Positions 24,460-36,778 of a DNA stretch of 64,000 nt are shown here, one piece after another (positions within the stretch are counted from its first letter, which is position 1; each line of letters starts with the position of its first letter). The stretch comes from DASUPK01 sp963833375. Its GTDB lineage: Bacteria > Actinomycetota > Thermoleophilia > Solirubrobacterales > 70-9. The translations under genes were made by a program, and so were the position numbers. The stretch is from positions 434,001 through 498,000 of the forward strand of contig CAWHXR010000001.1 of assembly GCA_963833375.1 (NCBI GenBank), read 5' to 3'. The notes under the pieces are model-generated. The model was not told where the DNA came from and searched no databases. It worked only from the letters and a program-made list of their open reading frames with translations.

Positions 24460-25214
24460 CAGCCAAGGACCTGAGCGACCCGCCACCCATCGCCGGTCTT
24501 CGTCAGAGTGAGGCGCACCTCGCTGATCGCCCGGAGCCGGACGAGCGAGACGCTGGCGGTCACCTGCTGCTTGCCGGCCGCGCCGAGGACGACGTTGAGG
24601 ACACGCGCCTGCGGAACCTTGCCGTTGGCGGGAAGGCGCGGCGGGTTGACCCTGAGCGCCTTCGCCAGCGGCTTCGTGGCGGTCGAGGTGAATGCGGCGT
24701 CGGTCTTCTTGTCGGAGTGCCCGACCTCATATGCGACGAAGGCCTGCGCGAACTGCCAGGCCACCTGTGTCGGGGGATCGGCGGACTCGGCCGGGGGCTT
24801 GGGAGCGGCGACGGGTGCATGGCCAGGCTGGAACTGAGGTTTCACGCCCTGAAGGACCAGGGTGTTCGATCCCTGCGGCGCCGCGGTCACCGAGGCCGGC
24901 ACCGGCACCGGATCGGGCCCGGAGGGGTGGTCGGTCGCGCTGAGCGCTCCGCCGACGGCCGAGGCGAGCGCAACCGTCGCAGCCGAAGCCGCGATTGCGG
25001 CGCGCGTCCTGCCGCTGCGCTCCCACAGGACGTCGCCGATCGGCCAGGTGATCCGCGTCTGGATCAGCCGCTGCAGCGGCTGCACGGCGCGGCTCGCGCG
25101 CCCGAGGGCGTCGCGAGTGGCGTCGCTGCCTCGCCACCAGACCCGCTCCTCGAGGCCCCAGGCGGCCTCTCGGATGGTCCAGCCGGCGTCCTCAGCTGAG
25201 ACACGAATGTTCAT
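24459..25214 (-). CDS. Membrane-anchored protein of unknown function with NTF2-like C-terminus
   Basis: 251 residues: a cytoplasmic N-terminal 75 residues (RVWWRGSDATRDALGRASRA), one membrane segment (AAIAASAATVALASAVGGAL), a Pro-rich linker, and an extracytoplasmic domain of about 105 residues (QVAWQFAQAFVAYEVGHSDK, ending TKTGDGWRVAQVLG). The latter has the strand-helix pattern of NTF2/VirB8/TcpC-like domains. It is coupled by TGATG to the lytic transglycosylase gene, so the two may form a cell-wall-remodelling pair. The fold assignment is by eye. Confidence 0.6.
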   Translation of the reverse strand: MNIRVSAEDAGWTIREAAWGLEERVWWRGSDATRDALGRASRAVQPLQRLIQTRITWPIGDVLWERSGRTRAAIAASAATVALASAVGGALSATDHPSGPDPVPVPASVTAAPQGSNTLVLQGVKPQFQPGHAPVAAPKPPAESADPPTQVAWQFAQAFVAYEVGHSDKKTDAAFTSTATKPLAKALRVNPPRLPANGKVPQARVLNVVLGAAGKQQVTASVSLVRLRAISEVRLTLTKTGDGWRVAQVLG

Positions 25215-25299
25215 GCCCTCAACTAGTCGTCCGGCTGAGGGCTAAGCCCCATACCGAGAAGTTGGTCGATTACGCCTACCGCAGGCGTGACGCGGGCGG

Positions 25300-25386
25300 C
25301 TAGCGCTTCTTTCGCTTCACCTTGAAGTCGTTAGGAGGAGACCTCGCCGAACTGCGTCCCGCCCAGCGTGGTCTCCACCCGGAGGG
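25300..25386 (-). pseudogene. Possible 3' remnant of a secreted-protein gene
   Basis: Directly after the clpB stop, the minus strand reads LRVETTLGGTQFGEVSS then a stop. Removing one T in TCCTCCTAACG gives a continuation NDFKVKRKKR ending at TAG 25302-25300. The Lys/Arg-rich ending and beta-strand pattern resemble the C-termini of Ig-like secreted proteins of this lineage. No start is present. The rest of 25215-25386 shows nothing coding. Confidence 0.3.
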
Positions 25387-28010
<2,624 letters not shown>

Positions 28011-28048
28011 CCCGGCAATGGTAGCCGCTATAGTCGCCGAAGTAAAGA

Positions 28049-28073
28049 AATCTATGTGATCAGGACTTAGATT
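28049..28073. promoter_or_regulatory. HAIR-like HspR operator upstream of clpB
   Basis: Read on the minus strand, the site is AATCTAAGTC-CTGAT-CACATAGATT. The left half is identical to a half-site found upstream of dnaK at 33465-33489, and together they define AATCTAAGTC-N5-GACTTAGATT. Its core CTAAGT-N7-ACTTAG has the spacing of the HspR element HAIR (CTTGAGT-N7-ACTCAAG). It lies 39 bases before the clpB ATG, with a possible -10 TATAGC (complement of 28027-28032) between. Binding by the HspR encoded at 29330-29809 is inferred. Confidence 0.6.
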
Positions 28074-28161
28074 CGTGCCTGGAGTATCCTGGACCGATTG
28101 TCAGGTTGGCAAGGACCCGCGGCTGGCCATAGGATGGCTTTCGAGCGGGTCAAGGATGACC

Positions 28162-28578
28162 ATGGAAGCGAACGTCGAGATCTACCAGCTGATCCTGGAG
28201 ACCTTCAATCGCGAGGGGATCGAGGGCGTGATGTCCTACTTCACCGACGACGTCGAGGTCTATGACCCGGATCTGCCTGCGGGCACGTACCGGGGTCCCG
28301 ATGCCGCGAGGCAGGTGATCGAGCAGCTGATGAGCGGATTCGTGAACGTCGAGATCCGGGATTTCCAGCTGCTGCCCGCCGGCGACCGCGTCGTCGCTCT
28401 GATCCACACCCGGGCCAAGGGGGATCGCGATGACCTGCAGGTCGAGGTGCGGGACGCGCACACGATGACGTTCCGCGACGGGAAGATCGCGTACTGGCGG
28501 CTCTATCTCGACCAGGGCGAGGCGCTCACCGACGCCGGCCTCGACCCCGAGCTCGCCGGCGCCCGGTCGGGCTCCTAG
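28162..28578 (+). CDS. SnoaL/NTF2-like small protein
   Basis: 138 residues from ATG 28162, with AAGGA six bases upstream. An earlier ATG at 28156 has no room for a ribosome site. YQLILETFNREGIEGVMSYF, DDVEVYDPDLPAGTYRGPDA and MTFRDGKIAYWRLYLD give the NTF2-fold pattern common to SnoaL-like proteins of unknown ligand. It is divergent from clpB, and its promoter region overlaps the HAIR-like site, so heat-shock control is possible but unproven. Confidence 0.75.
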   Translation: MEANVEIYQLILETFNREGIEGVMSYFTDDVEVYDPDLPAGTYRGPDAARQVIEQLMSGFVNVEIRDFQLLPAGDRVVALIHTRAKGDRDDLQVEVRDAHTMTFRDGKIAYWRLYLDQGEALTDAGLDPELAGARSGS

Positions 28579-28597
28579 AGGCGCCTCCGCTTCCCCG

Positions 28598-29333
28598 GTG
28601 GGGAGCGCCAGGATCAAGCGGGCGCCTGCGGCCCTCGTTGCCGTGATGGCGGCGGCGCTGGCTCTCGGCGGCCAATCGATCGCCGAGCCGGGGAAACCGC
28701 GGCAAGCGCCACGGCCCAGATCGCGTCTGGCCGCGAATCGCCTACCCGCCGGCCCGCGCCATCCGACGCGCGCAGGGGTTCGCCGCTGGCCGCGGCGATG
28801 TTTCCTTCGCCGTCTGCGATCGCTCGATCGGCCTGCGCGGGTACGACACGGAGAGGCAGTTCAGCTCGGCGAGCGTCAGCAAGGTCCTTCTGCTGGCGGC
28901 GGAGCTGCGCCGGCTGGAGCGCGAGGACCTGCCGCTCGACTCGGAGACCCGCGGTCTGCTGGAGCCGATGATCACCTACTCCGACAACCGAGCCGCCGAC
29001 GCGGTCTACGCGCAGGTGGGAGATGACGGGCTCGAGGAGGCCGCCCGCCGCGCCGGCATGGACGACTTCGAGGCCACGCCGGGCTTCTGGGGCGGGGACA
29101 AGATCACCCCCGCGTTCAAGGGCGGCTGGCGCCCCCCGGGGCAGAAGCGCACCAGCGGACCGGTCACCCACCAGGTCGCGCTTCTCGAGCATCGTGGTGG
29201 CGAGCGCCTCGCCCTGGCGGTGCTCAGCGATGAGCCGCCGGGCGACGATGGCGGCTTTGGAGCCATCCGGGGCGTGGCCGAGCGCCTGCTGGGCCCGCCG
29301 CCGCCGCATCGCGGCGGCTGGGTCGCGCCCTAG
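28598..29333 (+). pseudogene. Class A beta-lactamase-like serine hydrolase, frameshifted and shortened
   Basis: GTG 28598 opens a signal peptide (LVAVMAAALALGG), but the catalytic part is in the next-but-one frame: FSSASVSKVLLLAAELRRLE (SxxK), YSDNRAADAVYAQVG (SDN) and FKGGWRPPG (KTG-equivalent). The frame change falls somewhere in 28670-28740. Between GFWGG and AFKGGWRP only a few residues remain, where relatives carry roughly 50, so an internal deletion is likely. The intact family consists of exported penicillin-recognising serine hydrolases; resistance should not be inferred. It is convergent with hspR. Confidence 0.6.
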
Positions 29334-29809
29334 GAGCTGCGGCGCCGGATGGGGATCCGGGTGGATCCGCGGCCCCGGGCGATCGTCTCCGGCTCGTAGG
29401 CGCCGTAGGGGACGAGCTCGCCGCCGATCGACTTGCGCAGGCGCTCGAGCTCCCGGGTCATGCGGCTCTCCATCTCGGCGGCGCGCTTGCGCATCCGCGT
29501 CATCTCCAGGCGCATCCGCTCCAGCCGCCGCTCGAGCTCCAGGACGGTCTCGACGCCGGCGAGGTTGAGACCCTCCTCGCTGGTCATCTGCTGGATGCGA
29601 CGCAGGCGATCGACGTCGGCCTGCGAGTAGAGCCGGGTGTTCTTGGGCGAGCGCTTGGGGGTGATCAGGCCCCGCGCCTCGTACATCCGGAGGGTCTGCG
29701 GGTGCATCTCGGCGAGCTCGGCCGCCACCGAGATCATGAAGACCCCGCGGTCCTCGTCGATCTGCCGCTCGCCGGCGGACTGCTTGTTCCTGCGTGCGCC
29801 GTCAGCCAT
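29330..29809 (-). CDS. hspR: MerR-family heat-shock repressor HspR
   Basis: 159 residues from ATG 29809, overlapping the dnaJ stop by eight bases. DRGVFMISVAAELAEMHPQT then LRMYEARGLITPKRSPKNTR is the HspR version of the MerR winged helix. A long Arg/Glu coiled coil follows (about residues 80-135) and a basic tail. Position as the fourth gene of dnaK-grpE-dnaJ-hspR is the standard actinobacterial order, where HspR with DnaK as co-repressor shuts the operon down. Its likely targets here are the two HAIR-like sites at 28049 and 33465. Confidence 0.93.
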   Translation of the reverse strand: MADGARRNKQSAGERQIDEDRGVFMISVAAELAEMHPQTLRMYEARGLITPKRSPKNTRLYSQADVDRLRRIQQMTSEEGLNLAGVETVLELERRLERMRLEMTRMRKRAAEMESRMTRELERLRKSIGGELVPYGAYEPETIARGRGSTRIPIRRRSS

Positions 29810-30935
29810 CGGTCTCAACTCTCCCCTCTGCCCCGGACCGAGCGGCGTGGCCGAGCAGCGAGGCGCGTGGATCCTCGCCGTTGAGGGCCTCGGCGAGCCT
29901 CTCGACCGCCTCGCGCTGCTCATCCGAGAGCTCCTTCGGAACGTCGATCTTGATGCGGTAGTAGATGTCGCCCCGGCCCGATCCCTTGGTCCGCGGCGGC
30001 CCCTCGCCACGCAGGCGCTGCACGGTGCCGTGCTGGGTGCCGGGCGAGATGCGGATCGTCTTGGAGCCGTCGAGCGTCGGCACCTCGATGCTGGCTCCTT
30101 GGATCGCCTCCGCCACCGTGACCGGCAGGTCGACCTCGAGGTTGCCGTCGGGGCGCTGCCGGAAGACCGGTGAGGGTGCGACCCGCGTGGTCACGTAGAG
30201 GTCCCCGCGGGGGCCGCCGCGGTATCCCGACTCCCCCTTCCCGGGCAGCCTGATCCTGCTGCCGTCGTGGACGCCCGCCGGGATGTTGACCCGGTAGCGC
30301 TTGGTCTCCTGCGCGATCCCGCTGCCCGCGCAGGTGGGGCAGGGCTCGTCGATCAAGCTGCCCTGGCCGCCGCATTCCGGGCAGGGCTGAGAGATCGAGA
30401 AGAAGCCCTGGCTCTGCGCGTCGATGCCGCGACCCTCGCAGCGCGGACAGACCCGCGGCGAGGTGCCCGGCTTGGCTCCGCTGCCATCGCAGGTCGGGCA
30501 GGGGCCGGTCGTCGGGACGGAGACCGCCACCTGGGTGCCGTGCATGGCCTGGTCGAACGAGAGCCGGACCTCGGCCTCCAGGTCCCGGCCGCGCTGGGCG
30601 CGCGGGCCCTGCTGCCGGCCGCGACCGAAGAACGAGGAGAAGATGTCCCCGAGGTCGGAGGCGAAGCCGCCGCCCGGGAACCCACCCCCGCCCGGGAACC
30701 CACCGGCCCCGAAGCCGGCGAACCCGCCGGAGTCGTACTGCTTGCGCTTCTCGGGGTCCGAGAGGACGTCGTAGGCATGCTGGATCTCCTTGAAGCGCTC
30801 CTCGGCCTCCTTGTCGTCCGGGTTGCGGTCGGGATGCCACTTGCGAGCCAGCTCGCGGTAGGCCTTCTTCACCTCGTCCTGCGAGGCGGACTTCGAGACG
30901 CCGAGCACCTCGTAGAGGTCACGCGGGCCGGCCAC
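29802..30935 (-). CDS. dnaJ: Co-chaperone DnaJ
   Basis: 377 residues from GTG 30935 (TAGTG overlap with grpE). J domain residues 4-70 with the HPD motif in ARKWHPDRNP, then a Gly/Phe-rich segment (GGFPGGGGFPGGG). The zinc region has four CxxCxGxG-type repeats (CPTCDGSG, CPRCEGRG, CPECGGQG, CPTCAGSG), and the C-terminal substrate-binding domains follow. It stimulates DnaK ATPase and delivers clients. Confidence 0.95.
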   Translation of the reverse strand: MAGPRDLYEVLGVSKSASQDEVKKAYRELARKWHPDRNPDDKEAEERFKEIQHAYDVLSDPEKRKQYDSGGFAGFGAGGFPGGGGFPGGGFASDLGDIFSSFFGRGRQQGPRAQRGRDLEAEVRLSFDQAMHGTQVAVSVPTTGPCPTCDGSGAKPGTSPRVCPRCEGRGIDAQSQGFFSISQPCPECGGQGSLIDEPCPTCAGSGIAQETKRYRVNIPAGVHDGSRIRLPGKGESGYRGGPRGDLYVTTRVAPSPVFRQRPDGNLEVDLPVTVAEAIQGASIEVPTLDGSKTIRISPGTQHGTVQRLRGEGPPRTKGSGRGDIYYRIKIDVPKELSDEQREAVERLAEALNGEDPRASLLGHAARSGAEGRVETDG

Positions 30936-31477
30936 TACTGGCTCACCACCACCCTGGCCGGGCGGAGCACCTGCCCGTCCAGCCGGTAGCCCTTCTCGAG
31001 CGTCTCCACGACCACGCCGGGGTCGGTGCCCTCCTCGGGCCGCGTCGAGAGCGCCTCGTGCAGCTGGGGATCGAAGCGCTCGCCCGTCGGGTCGAACGCC
31101 TCGACGCCGGCGCCCTCCAGCCGGCCGCGAAGCTCATCGTGCACGAGCGCTACGCCGTGGATCAGGGCCTCGTGGGCCGAGGGGTCCTCACCCGCCTGCA
31201 GCGCGCGCTCCAGGTTGTCGATCACGGGCAGGAGCTCCCGGGCCAACTCGGCCTTGCCGCGAGCGAGCGCCTCGGACGTTTCCCGGGCGACCCGCTTGCG
31301 GTAGTTGTCGAAGTCGGCCCTGGTGCGCTGCGCGAGCTCCAGGAACTCGTCGCGCTCGCGCTTGGCCTCGCCGAGCTCGTCGAGATCTCGCTCGACCTGC
31401 TGCTCGGCCTCGCGCTCCTCGCGCTCGGCCTCCGTCGGGATGCGCTCCTCGGCCTCGGGGGACGGCTGATCGCTCAT
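30935..31477 (-). CDS. grpE: Nucleotide exchange factor GrpE
   Basis: 180 residues. An acidic N-terminus leads into a long coiled coil (about residues 12-60), and then the GrpE core: FLELAQRTRADFDNYRKRVA, LLPVIDNLERALQAG and LVHDELRGRLEGAGVEAFDP. It releases ADP from DnaK. It starts nine bases after dnaK and overlaps dnaJ by one base. Confidence 0.95.
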   Translation of the reverse strand: MSDQPSPEAEERIPTEAEREEREAEQQVERDLDELGEAKRERDEFLELAQRTRADFDNYRKRVARETSEALARGKAELARELLPVIDNLERALQAGEDPSAHEALIHGVALVHDELRGRLEGAGVEAFDPTGERFDPQLHEALSTRPEEGTDPGVVVETLEKGYRLDGQVLRPARVVVSQ

Positions 31478-31486
31478 CGGCCGCCC

Positions 31487-33409
<1,923 letters not shown>

Positions 33410-33464
33410 TGTCAGTCCTCCAAAGCTCGTCTGCGGTTACGGCTTCCTAGGCTAGCACCCAAGA

Positions 33465-33489
33465 AATCTAAGTCGCAGTGGGGCAGATT
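33465..33489. promoter_or_regulatory. HAIR-like HspR operator upstream of dnaK
   Basis: On the minus strand the site reads AATCTGCCCC-ACTGC-GACTTAGATT. The right half matches the consensus shared with the clpB site exactly, while the left half keeps only AATCT. Both sites are followed in the direction of the gene by TTTCTT, so AATCT-N14-TAGATTTCTT is common to both promoters. It lies 56 bases before the dnaK start. Confidence 0.6.
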
Positions 33490-33508
33490 GTCGTCCGCCT
33501 GCAAGGCC

Positions 33509-33544
33509 AAAAAGAGAGGCCGGGGCACCTGGCCCCGGCCTCTC
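33509..33544 (-). terminator. Rho-independent terminator of the exonuclease gene
   Basis: A perfect 13-bp stem (GAGAGGCCGGGGC at 33514-33526 with its complement at 33532-33544) and a 5-base loop. On the minus strand the stem is followed by TTTTT (complement of 33509-33513). It lies just beyond the stop at 33567 and insulates the dnaK promoter region. Confidence 0.85.
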
Positions 33545-33566
33545 GGGAACTGCTGGACGGCTGGGC

Positions 33567-35387
33567 CTACTTCTTCTTGCCCTTGTGCTGCTTGCCGCCC
33601 GGAACGTTCAGCACGCCCAGGACTCCGGCGTGATCCGACTGCCAGAGGCCGTTGGCGAAGGTATTCAGCAACAACGAGCTCTTGAGACTGATGCTTGAGC
33701 TGTTGGTGAGAATGTGATCGATGTGCTTCGTGAGCGTGTTGTCGTTCGGGTCGGTGAGCAACTCGGCGTGCCCATCGGTCGGCGTGCTGAGTGACGTCAG
33801 AGACGAGAACCCAGCGGCCGCCAGCCTGTTGTAGGCGATGTTCGACGCGTTGTCCGCGTTGGGATCGGCGCCCGGAGCAACGTTCGCATCCGAGTTGAGA
33901 TCGCCGATCAGGACCGTGTTCGGCTGAGCCGCCGGTCCGCCCGGAGCGACCAGCTCTGATGCCTGGTCCTCTCGGAACGTACCTGCGTTCTCCGACTCGA
34001 GGTGCGTGTCCACGAGGTGGAACTTCTTGCCGCGGACATTGAGATCAGCGGCGATCCAGCCTCTGGTGAACCTGAGCGTCGCGGCTCCACCGAGCACCGA
34101 CACCGCGAACGTGTTCTGCGGCGCGTAGTTGCCGCTCTTCACGTTCGATGACTTGATGTCCGCGCCCTTGCGGACGATGACGGCGTCGCGCATCTGCAGA
34201 CGCGCGTCTGCGTCGACTCCGTGGAACATGCACACGGGGGCGCGTGCCGCCGCATACCCGGCGCCGCTGAACGGCCACCCTAGGGTTCCATCCGCGGGGC
34301 CCGGGTCCGCGCTGGTGTCCTGCTCGGGCTCCGTCGGCGACGCACAGTCCTCGACGCCCGCGGCATCGAGCCCGTTTCCGGCCGCGTCGAACGCGACGGG
34401 GCTGGGGCTATCCCCGCACCCGCCACCGCAGAGCGGGGTGCCGTTGTCCGGCGACGGGAAGTTGCCGGACAGGGCGCTGTGATCGAAATTGGCGTCCTGC
34501 GGCAGCCCGATCGGGTCCTGGCCCGGCGGATTGACATCCGTCTCGCTGTTGTCCAGCCGGCTCTCGCAGTCATACGGGGCGGCCGCGCCCTGCATGCCGG
34601 TGCCCGGCGTCGGGTCCCCAGCAGCCGGACCACTCTTCTCGTTTCCCGCCGTGGGCCCATAGTCGATCAGGCCATCGCCGTCGTTGTCCTTGCCGTCCGA
34701 GCACTGCGCTGCGGGCGGCTCCTGGGCCTTGACACCGACGTCGTCGTTGCCCCAGAGCCACTTCCCGATGTCCAACGGGCTCGTGGTCTGGCTGACGTCG
34801 AACGTCCTGCCGTCGGGACCGTTGTTGTGGTCGAGATCCGAGGGCTCACTGACATCTGCCTCCTGCTGCGCCCGCAGCAGCGTGTAGCCGCGGTAGCACT
34901 GCTTGTTCGGGTGCTTCTTGTGGAAGTTCTTGCACCCCTTCTTGGTCAACGCCTTCTGGTTCAGGGTGTTCAGCAGGGTGTCGATGTAGTCGATCAGCGG
35001 CGTAGTCGCCCCAAAGCCGGGTGGGGATCCGAGCTTCCACAGCGCCGCCTCCTGCAGCCCGACGACGTCCGCCTTGTTCTTTTTGATCTCGTTGGCGATC
35101 GTCTGGGCGCGAACGTTGAAGTCGTTCGTGTTCACGTTGTTGATGATCGTGCCGGCCTCATCGACCAGCCCGTCCGTATGCGAAAGCGCGCCCTCTCTCG
35201 CGGCACGCGTGAGGTCAGAACCCAGATAGAGGTTCTGGGTCATGACCTTGACGTAGTCCTTCTTCTTCTTTCCCTTCGCGTCGGCGACGCCCGGGAACAG
35301 CACCAGCCCGAGGGCCGCAACCAGCCCCAAGACCACTGCCAGCCCCACGCGTCCCCGCTTCCTCGGGAACCGATCTGCGTAACTCAA
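33567..35387 (-). CDS. Secreted endonuclease/exonuclease/phosphatase-family protein with inserted DGxDNDGDG segment
   Basis: 606 residues. The Arg-rich start and hydrophobic stretch (GLAVVLGLVAALGLVLF) are a signal peptide. The EEP catalytic pieces are KVMTQNLYLGSDLTRA, DVVGLQEAALW, LVDTHLES, LIGDLNSDANVAPG and the final WQSDHAGVLGVLNV (DH motif). Between about residues 200 and 395 lies an insert rich in Asp, Gly, Pro and Cys. It contains QCSDGKDNDGDGLIDYGPT, a calcium-binding-like repeat found in many exported proteins. Substrate unknown: nucleic acid or lipid phosphates are both possible. A clear terminator follows. Confidence 0.8.
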   Translation of the reverse strand: MSYADRFPRKRGRVGLAVVLGLVAALGLVLFPGVADAKGKKKKDYVKVMTQNLYLGSDLTRAAREGALSHTDGLVDEAGTIINNVNTNDFNVRAQTIANEIKKNKADVVGLQEAALWKLGSPPGFGATTPLIDYIDTLLNTLNQKALTKKGCKNFHKKHPNKQCYRGYTLLRAQQEADVSEPSDLDHNNGPDGRTFDVSQTTSPLDIGKWLWGNDDVGVKAQEPPAAQCSDGKDNDGDGLIDYGPTAGNEKSGPAAGDPTPGTGMQGAAAPYDCESRLDNSETDVNPPGQDPIGLPQDANFDHSALSGNFPSPDNGTPLCGGGCGDSPSPVAFDAAGNGLDAAGVEDCASPTEPEQDTSADPGPADGTLGWPFSGAGYAAARAPVCMFHGVDADARLQMRDAVIVRKGADIKSSNVKSGNYAPQNTFAVSVLGGAATLRFTRGWIAADLNVRGKKFHLVDTHLESENAGTFREDQASELVAPGGPAAQPNTVLIGDLNSDANVAPGADPNADNASNIAYNRLAAAGFSSLTSLSTPTDGHAELLTDPNDNTLTKHIDHILTNSSSISLKSSLLLNTFANGLWQSDHAGVLGVLNVPGGKQHKGKKK

Positions 35388-35582
35388 CAGGACTCCTTTC
35401 TGAGAGACGCAGCCCCGCCGCCCCTCGACTCTCCTCTCTCTACCCCCATAAGACTCTGCCCCTATAAATAACGCTATTCGATCCAGAGTTGCGCGGATAC
35501 CGGGGAAAACCGCAGAACTCGGTAGTAGCCCCCACTTAGGGACAACTCGGTACGAGCTGGATGGCGCCTGGCGCGCCTGGCC

Positions 35583-35975
35583 CTAGGGCCCCTGTCCCGC
35601 GACCTGGGAGACGAAGGTCGCGACCTCGTCGGCCTGCTGGCCGCTGAGGATGCCCTTCGGCATCCGCCCGGCGACGCCGTTGTTGATCGCGCTGAGCACG
35701 CGGGGCTTGATCGTCGCCGGGTCCGGCGCGCTGGAGCTGGGCGGCGCCAGCAGCTCGTCGAGGTTGGGCCCGACGACGCCGTCGGTGCCGGCCTTGGCGA
35801 GGGTGTGGCAGGCGCCGCAGTTGGTCACGAAGAGGTCCTTGCCGGGCTGCAGGCTGGAGGAGACCTCCTCGGGCGAAGCACTGCCCGAGCCCTCGTGGGT
35901 GATCGCCCAGGCGGGGATGCCGACCCCGAGGATCAGCACGACCAGCCCGAAGATGACGAAGGTGCTCCGCTTCAT
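35583..35975 (-). CDS. Membrane-anchored c-type cytochrome
   Basis: 130 residues from ATG 35975. An N-terminal hydrophobic anchor (STFVIFGLVVLILGVGIPAW) is followed by one class I cytochrome c domain with the haem motif CGACH and a distal Met in GRMPKGILSG. ADEVATFVSQVAGQ is the usual C-terminal helix. It is a small electron carrier on the outer face of the membrane. It overlaps the nth stop by four bases (ATGA), an odd pairing of a DNA-repair gene and a cytochrome. Confidence 0.88.
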   Translation of the reverse strand: MKRSTFVIFGLVVLILGVGIPAWAITHEGSGSASPEEVSSSLQPGKDLFVTNCGACHTLAKAGTDGVVGPNLDELLAPPSSSAPDPATIKPRVLSAINNGVAGRMPKGILSGQQADEVATFVSQVAGQGP

Positions 35976-36751
35976 TTCTGGCGGCGGAGCATATAGCCGC
36001 TCATGGCGCCGCTCTTGTAGAAGGGGCACATCCGGCGCAGCCCGCACTCGCCGCAGCGCGGCCGCGGGCGGCAGATCGCCCGGCCGTGCCGAATCAGGTT
36101 GATGTGGAGCTCGTAGGCGTCCTCGGGCGGCGTGATGGCGAGCATCTCGTCGTGCGCCTCGTCGAACGAGGCGCCCGCCCTGAACAGCCCCAGCCGGCCG
36201 CCCACCCGGTGAACGTGCGTGTCGACCGGGATCTCTGGGCGCCCGAGGGCGAAGATCAGAACGCAGGCCGCGGTCTTCCGCCCGACGCCGGGCAGCTCGG
36301 TGAGGAACTCGAGCGCCCGCTCGCGCGGCGCCTCGGCCAGCCAGTCGAGGTCGGGCTCGTCGCCGAGCCGCCCGAGGATCTCCTGGATGCGAGGGGCCTT
36401 CGTCGCGCTCAGCCCACCCGGCTTGATCGCGGCCTCGACCTCCTCGGTCGGCGCGTCGCGCACCGCCTCCCAGGTGGGGAAGCGCTCGCGGAGGCGGTCG
36501 TACGCCACGTCCCGGTTGCGGTCGTTCGTGTTCTGGGAGAGCACCGTGCGGACCAGCTCCGCGATCGGGTGCCCGTGCGGCTCGTTGACGGGCTGCCCGT
36601 AGAGCTCGCGAAGGCGGTCCCGGATGGCGAGCACCCGGCGGCGCGGCGGCCGGCGCCAGTCCGGGTCGCGCTTCGGAACGCGCGGGGGAGGCGAGGGAGG
36701 GAGCGTCGCGGTCTTGCCGCCGGCGAGGACGACCTTGCTGGGCAGGGGCAC
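35972..36751 (-). CDS. nth: Endonuclease III-type DNA glycosylase/AP lyase
   Basis: 259 residues from GTG 36751. A basic N-terminus leads into ELVRTVLSQNTNDRNRDVAY. The helix-hairpin-helix is LTELPGVGRKTAACVLIFAL with the catalytic Lys, the catalytic Asp is in VDTHVHRVGGRLGL, and the Fe-S cluster motif is C-x6-C-x2-C-x5-C in CRPRPRCGECGLRRMC. Removes oxidised pyrimidines. The much longer open frame upstream is a shadow of the divergent hydrolase gene. Confidence 0.9.
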   Translation of the reverse strand: MPLPSKVVLAGGKTATLPPSPPPRVPKRDPDWRRPPRRRVLAIRDRLRELYGQPVNEPHGHPIAELVRTVLSQNTNDRNRDVAYDRLRERFPTWEAVRDAPTEEVEAAIKPGGLSATKAPRIQEILGRLGDEPDLDWLAEAPRERALEFLTELPGVGRKTAACVLIFALGRPEIPVDTHVHRVGGRLGLFRAGASFDEAHDEMLAITPPEDAYELHINLIRHGRAICRPRPRCGECGLRRMCPFYKSGAMSGYMLRRQK

Positions 36752-36778
36752 GCGGCGAGGATATTGTCCGCGCCCACC

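Noticed and set aside
28598..29333. A functional antibiotic-resistance beta-lactamase
   Set aside because: The gene is frameshifted and shortened, and the family includes many housekeeping serine hydrolases, so no resistance claim is justified.
36086..36778. N-terminal extension of the alpha/beta hydrolase frame
   Set aside because: This part overlaps nth on the other strand and shows no hydrolase similarity; GTG 36779 gives a normal family length.
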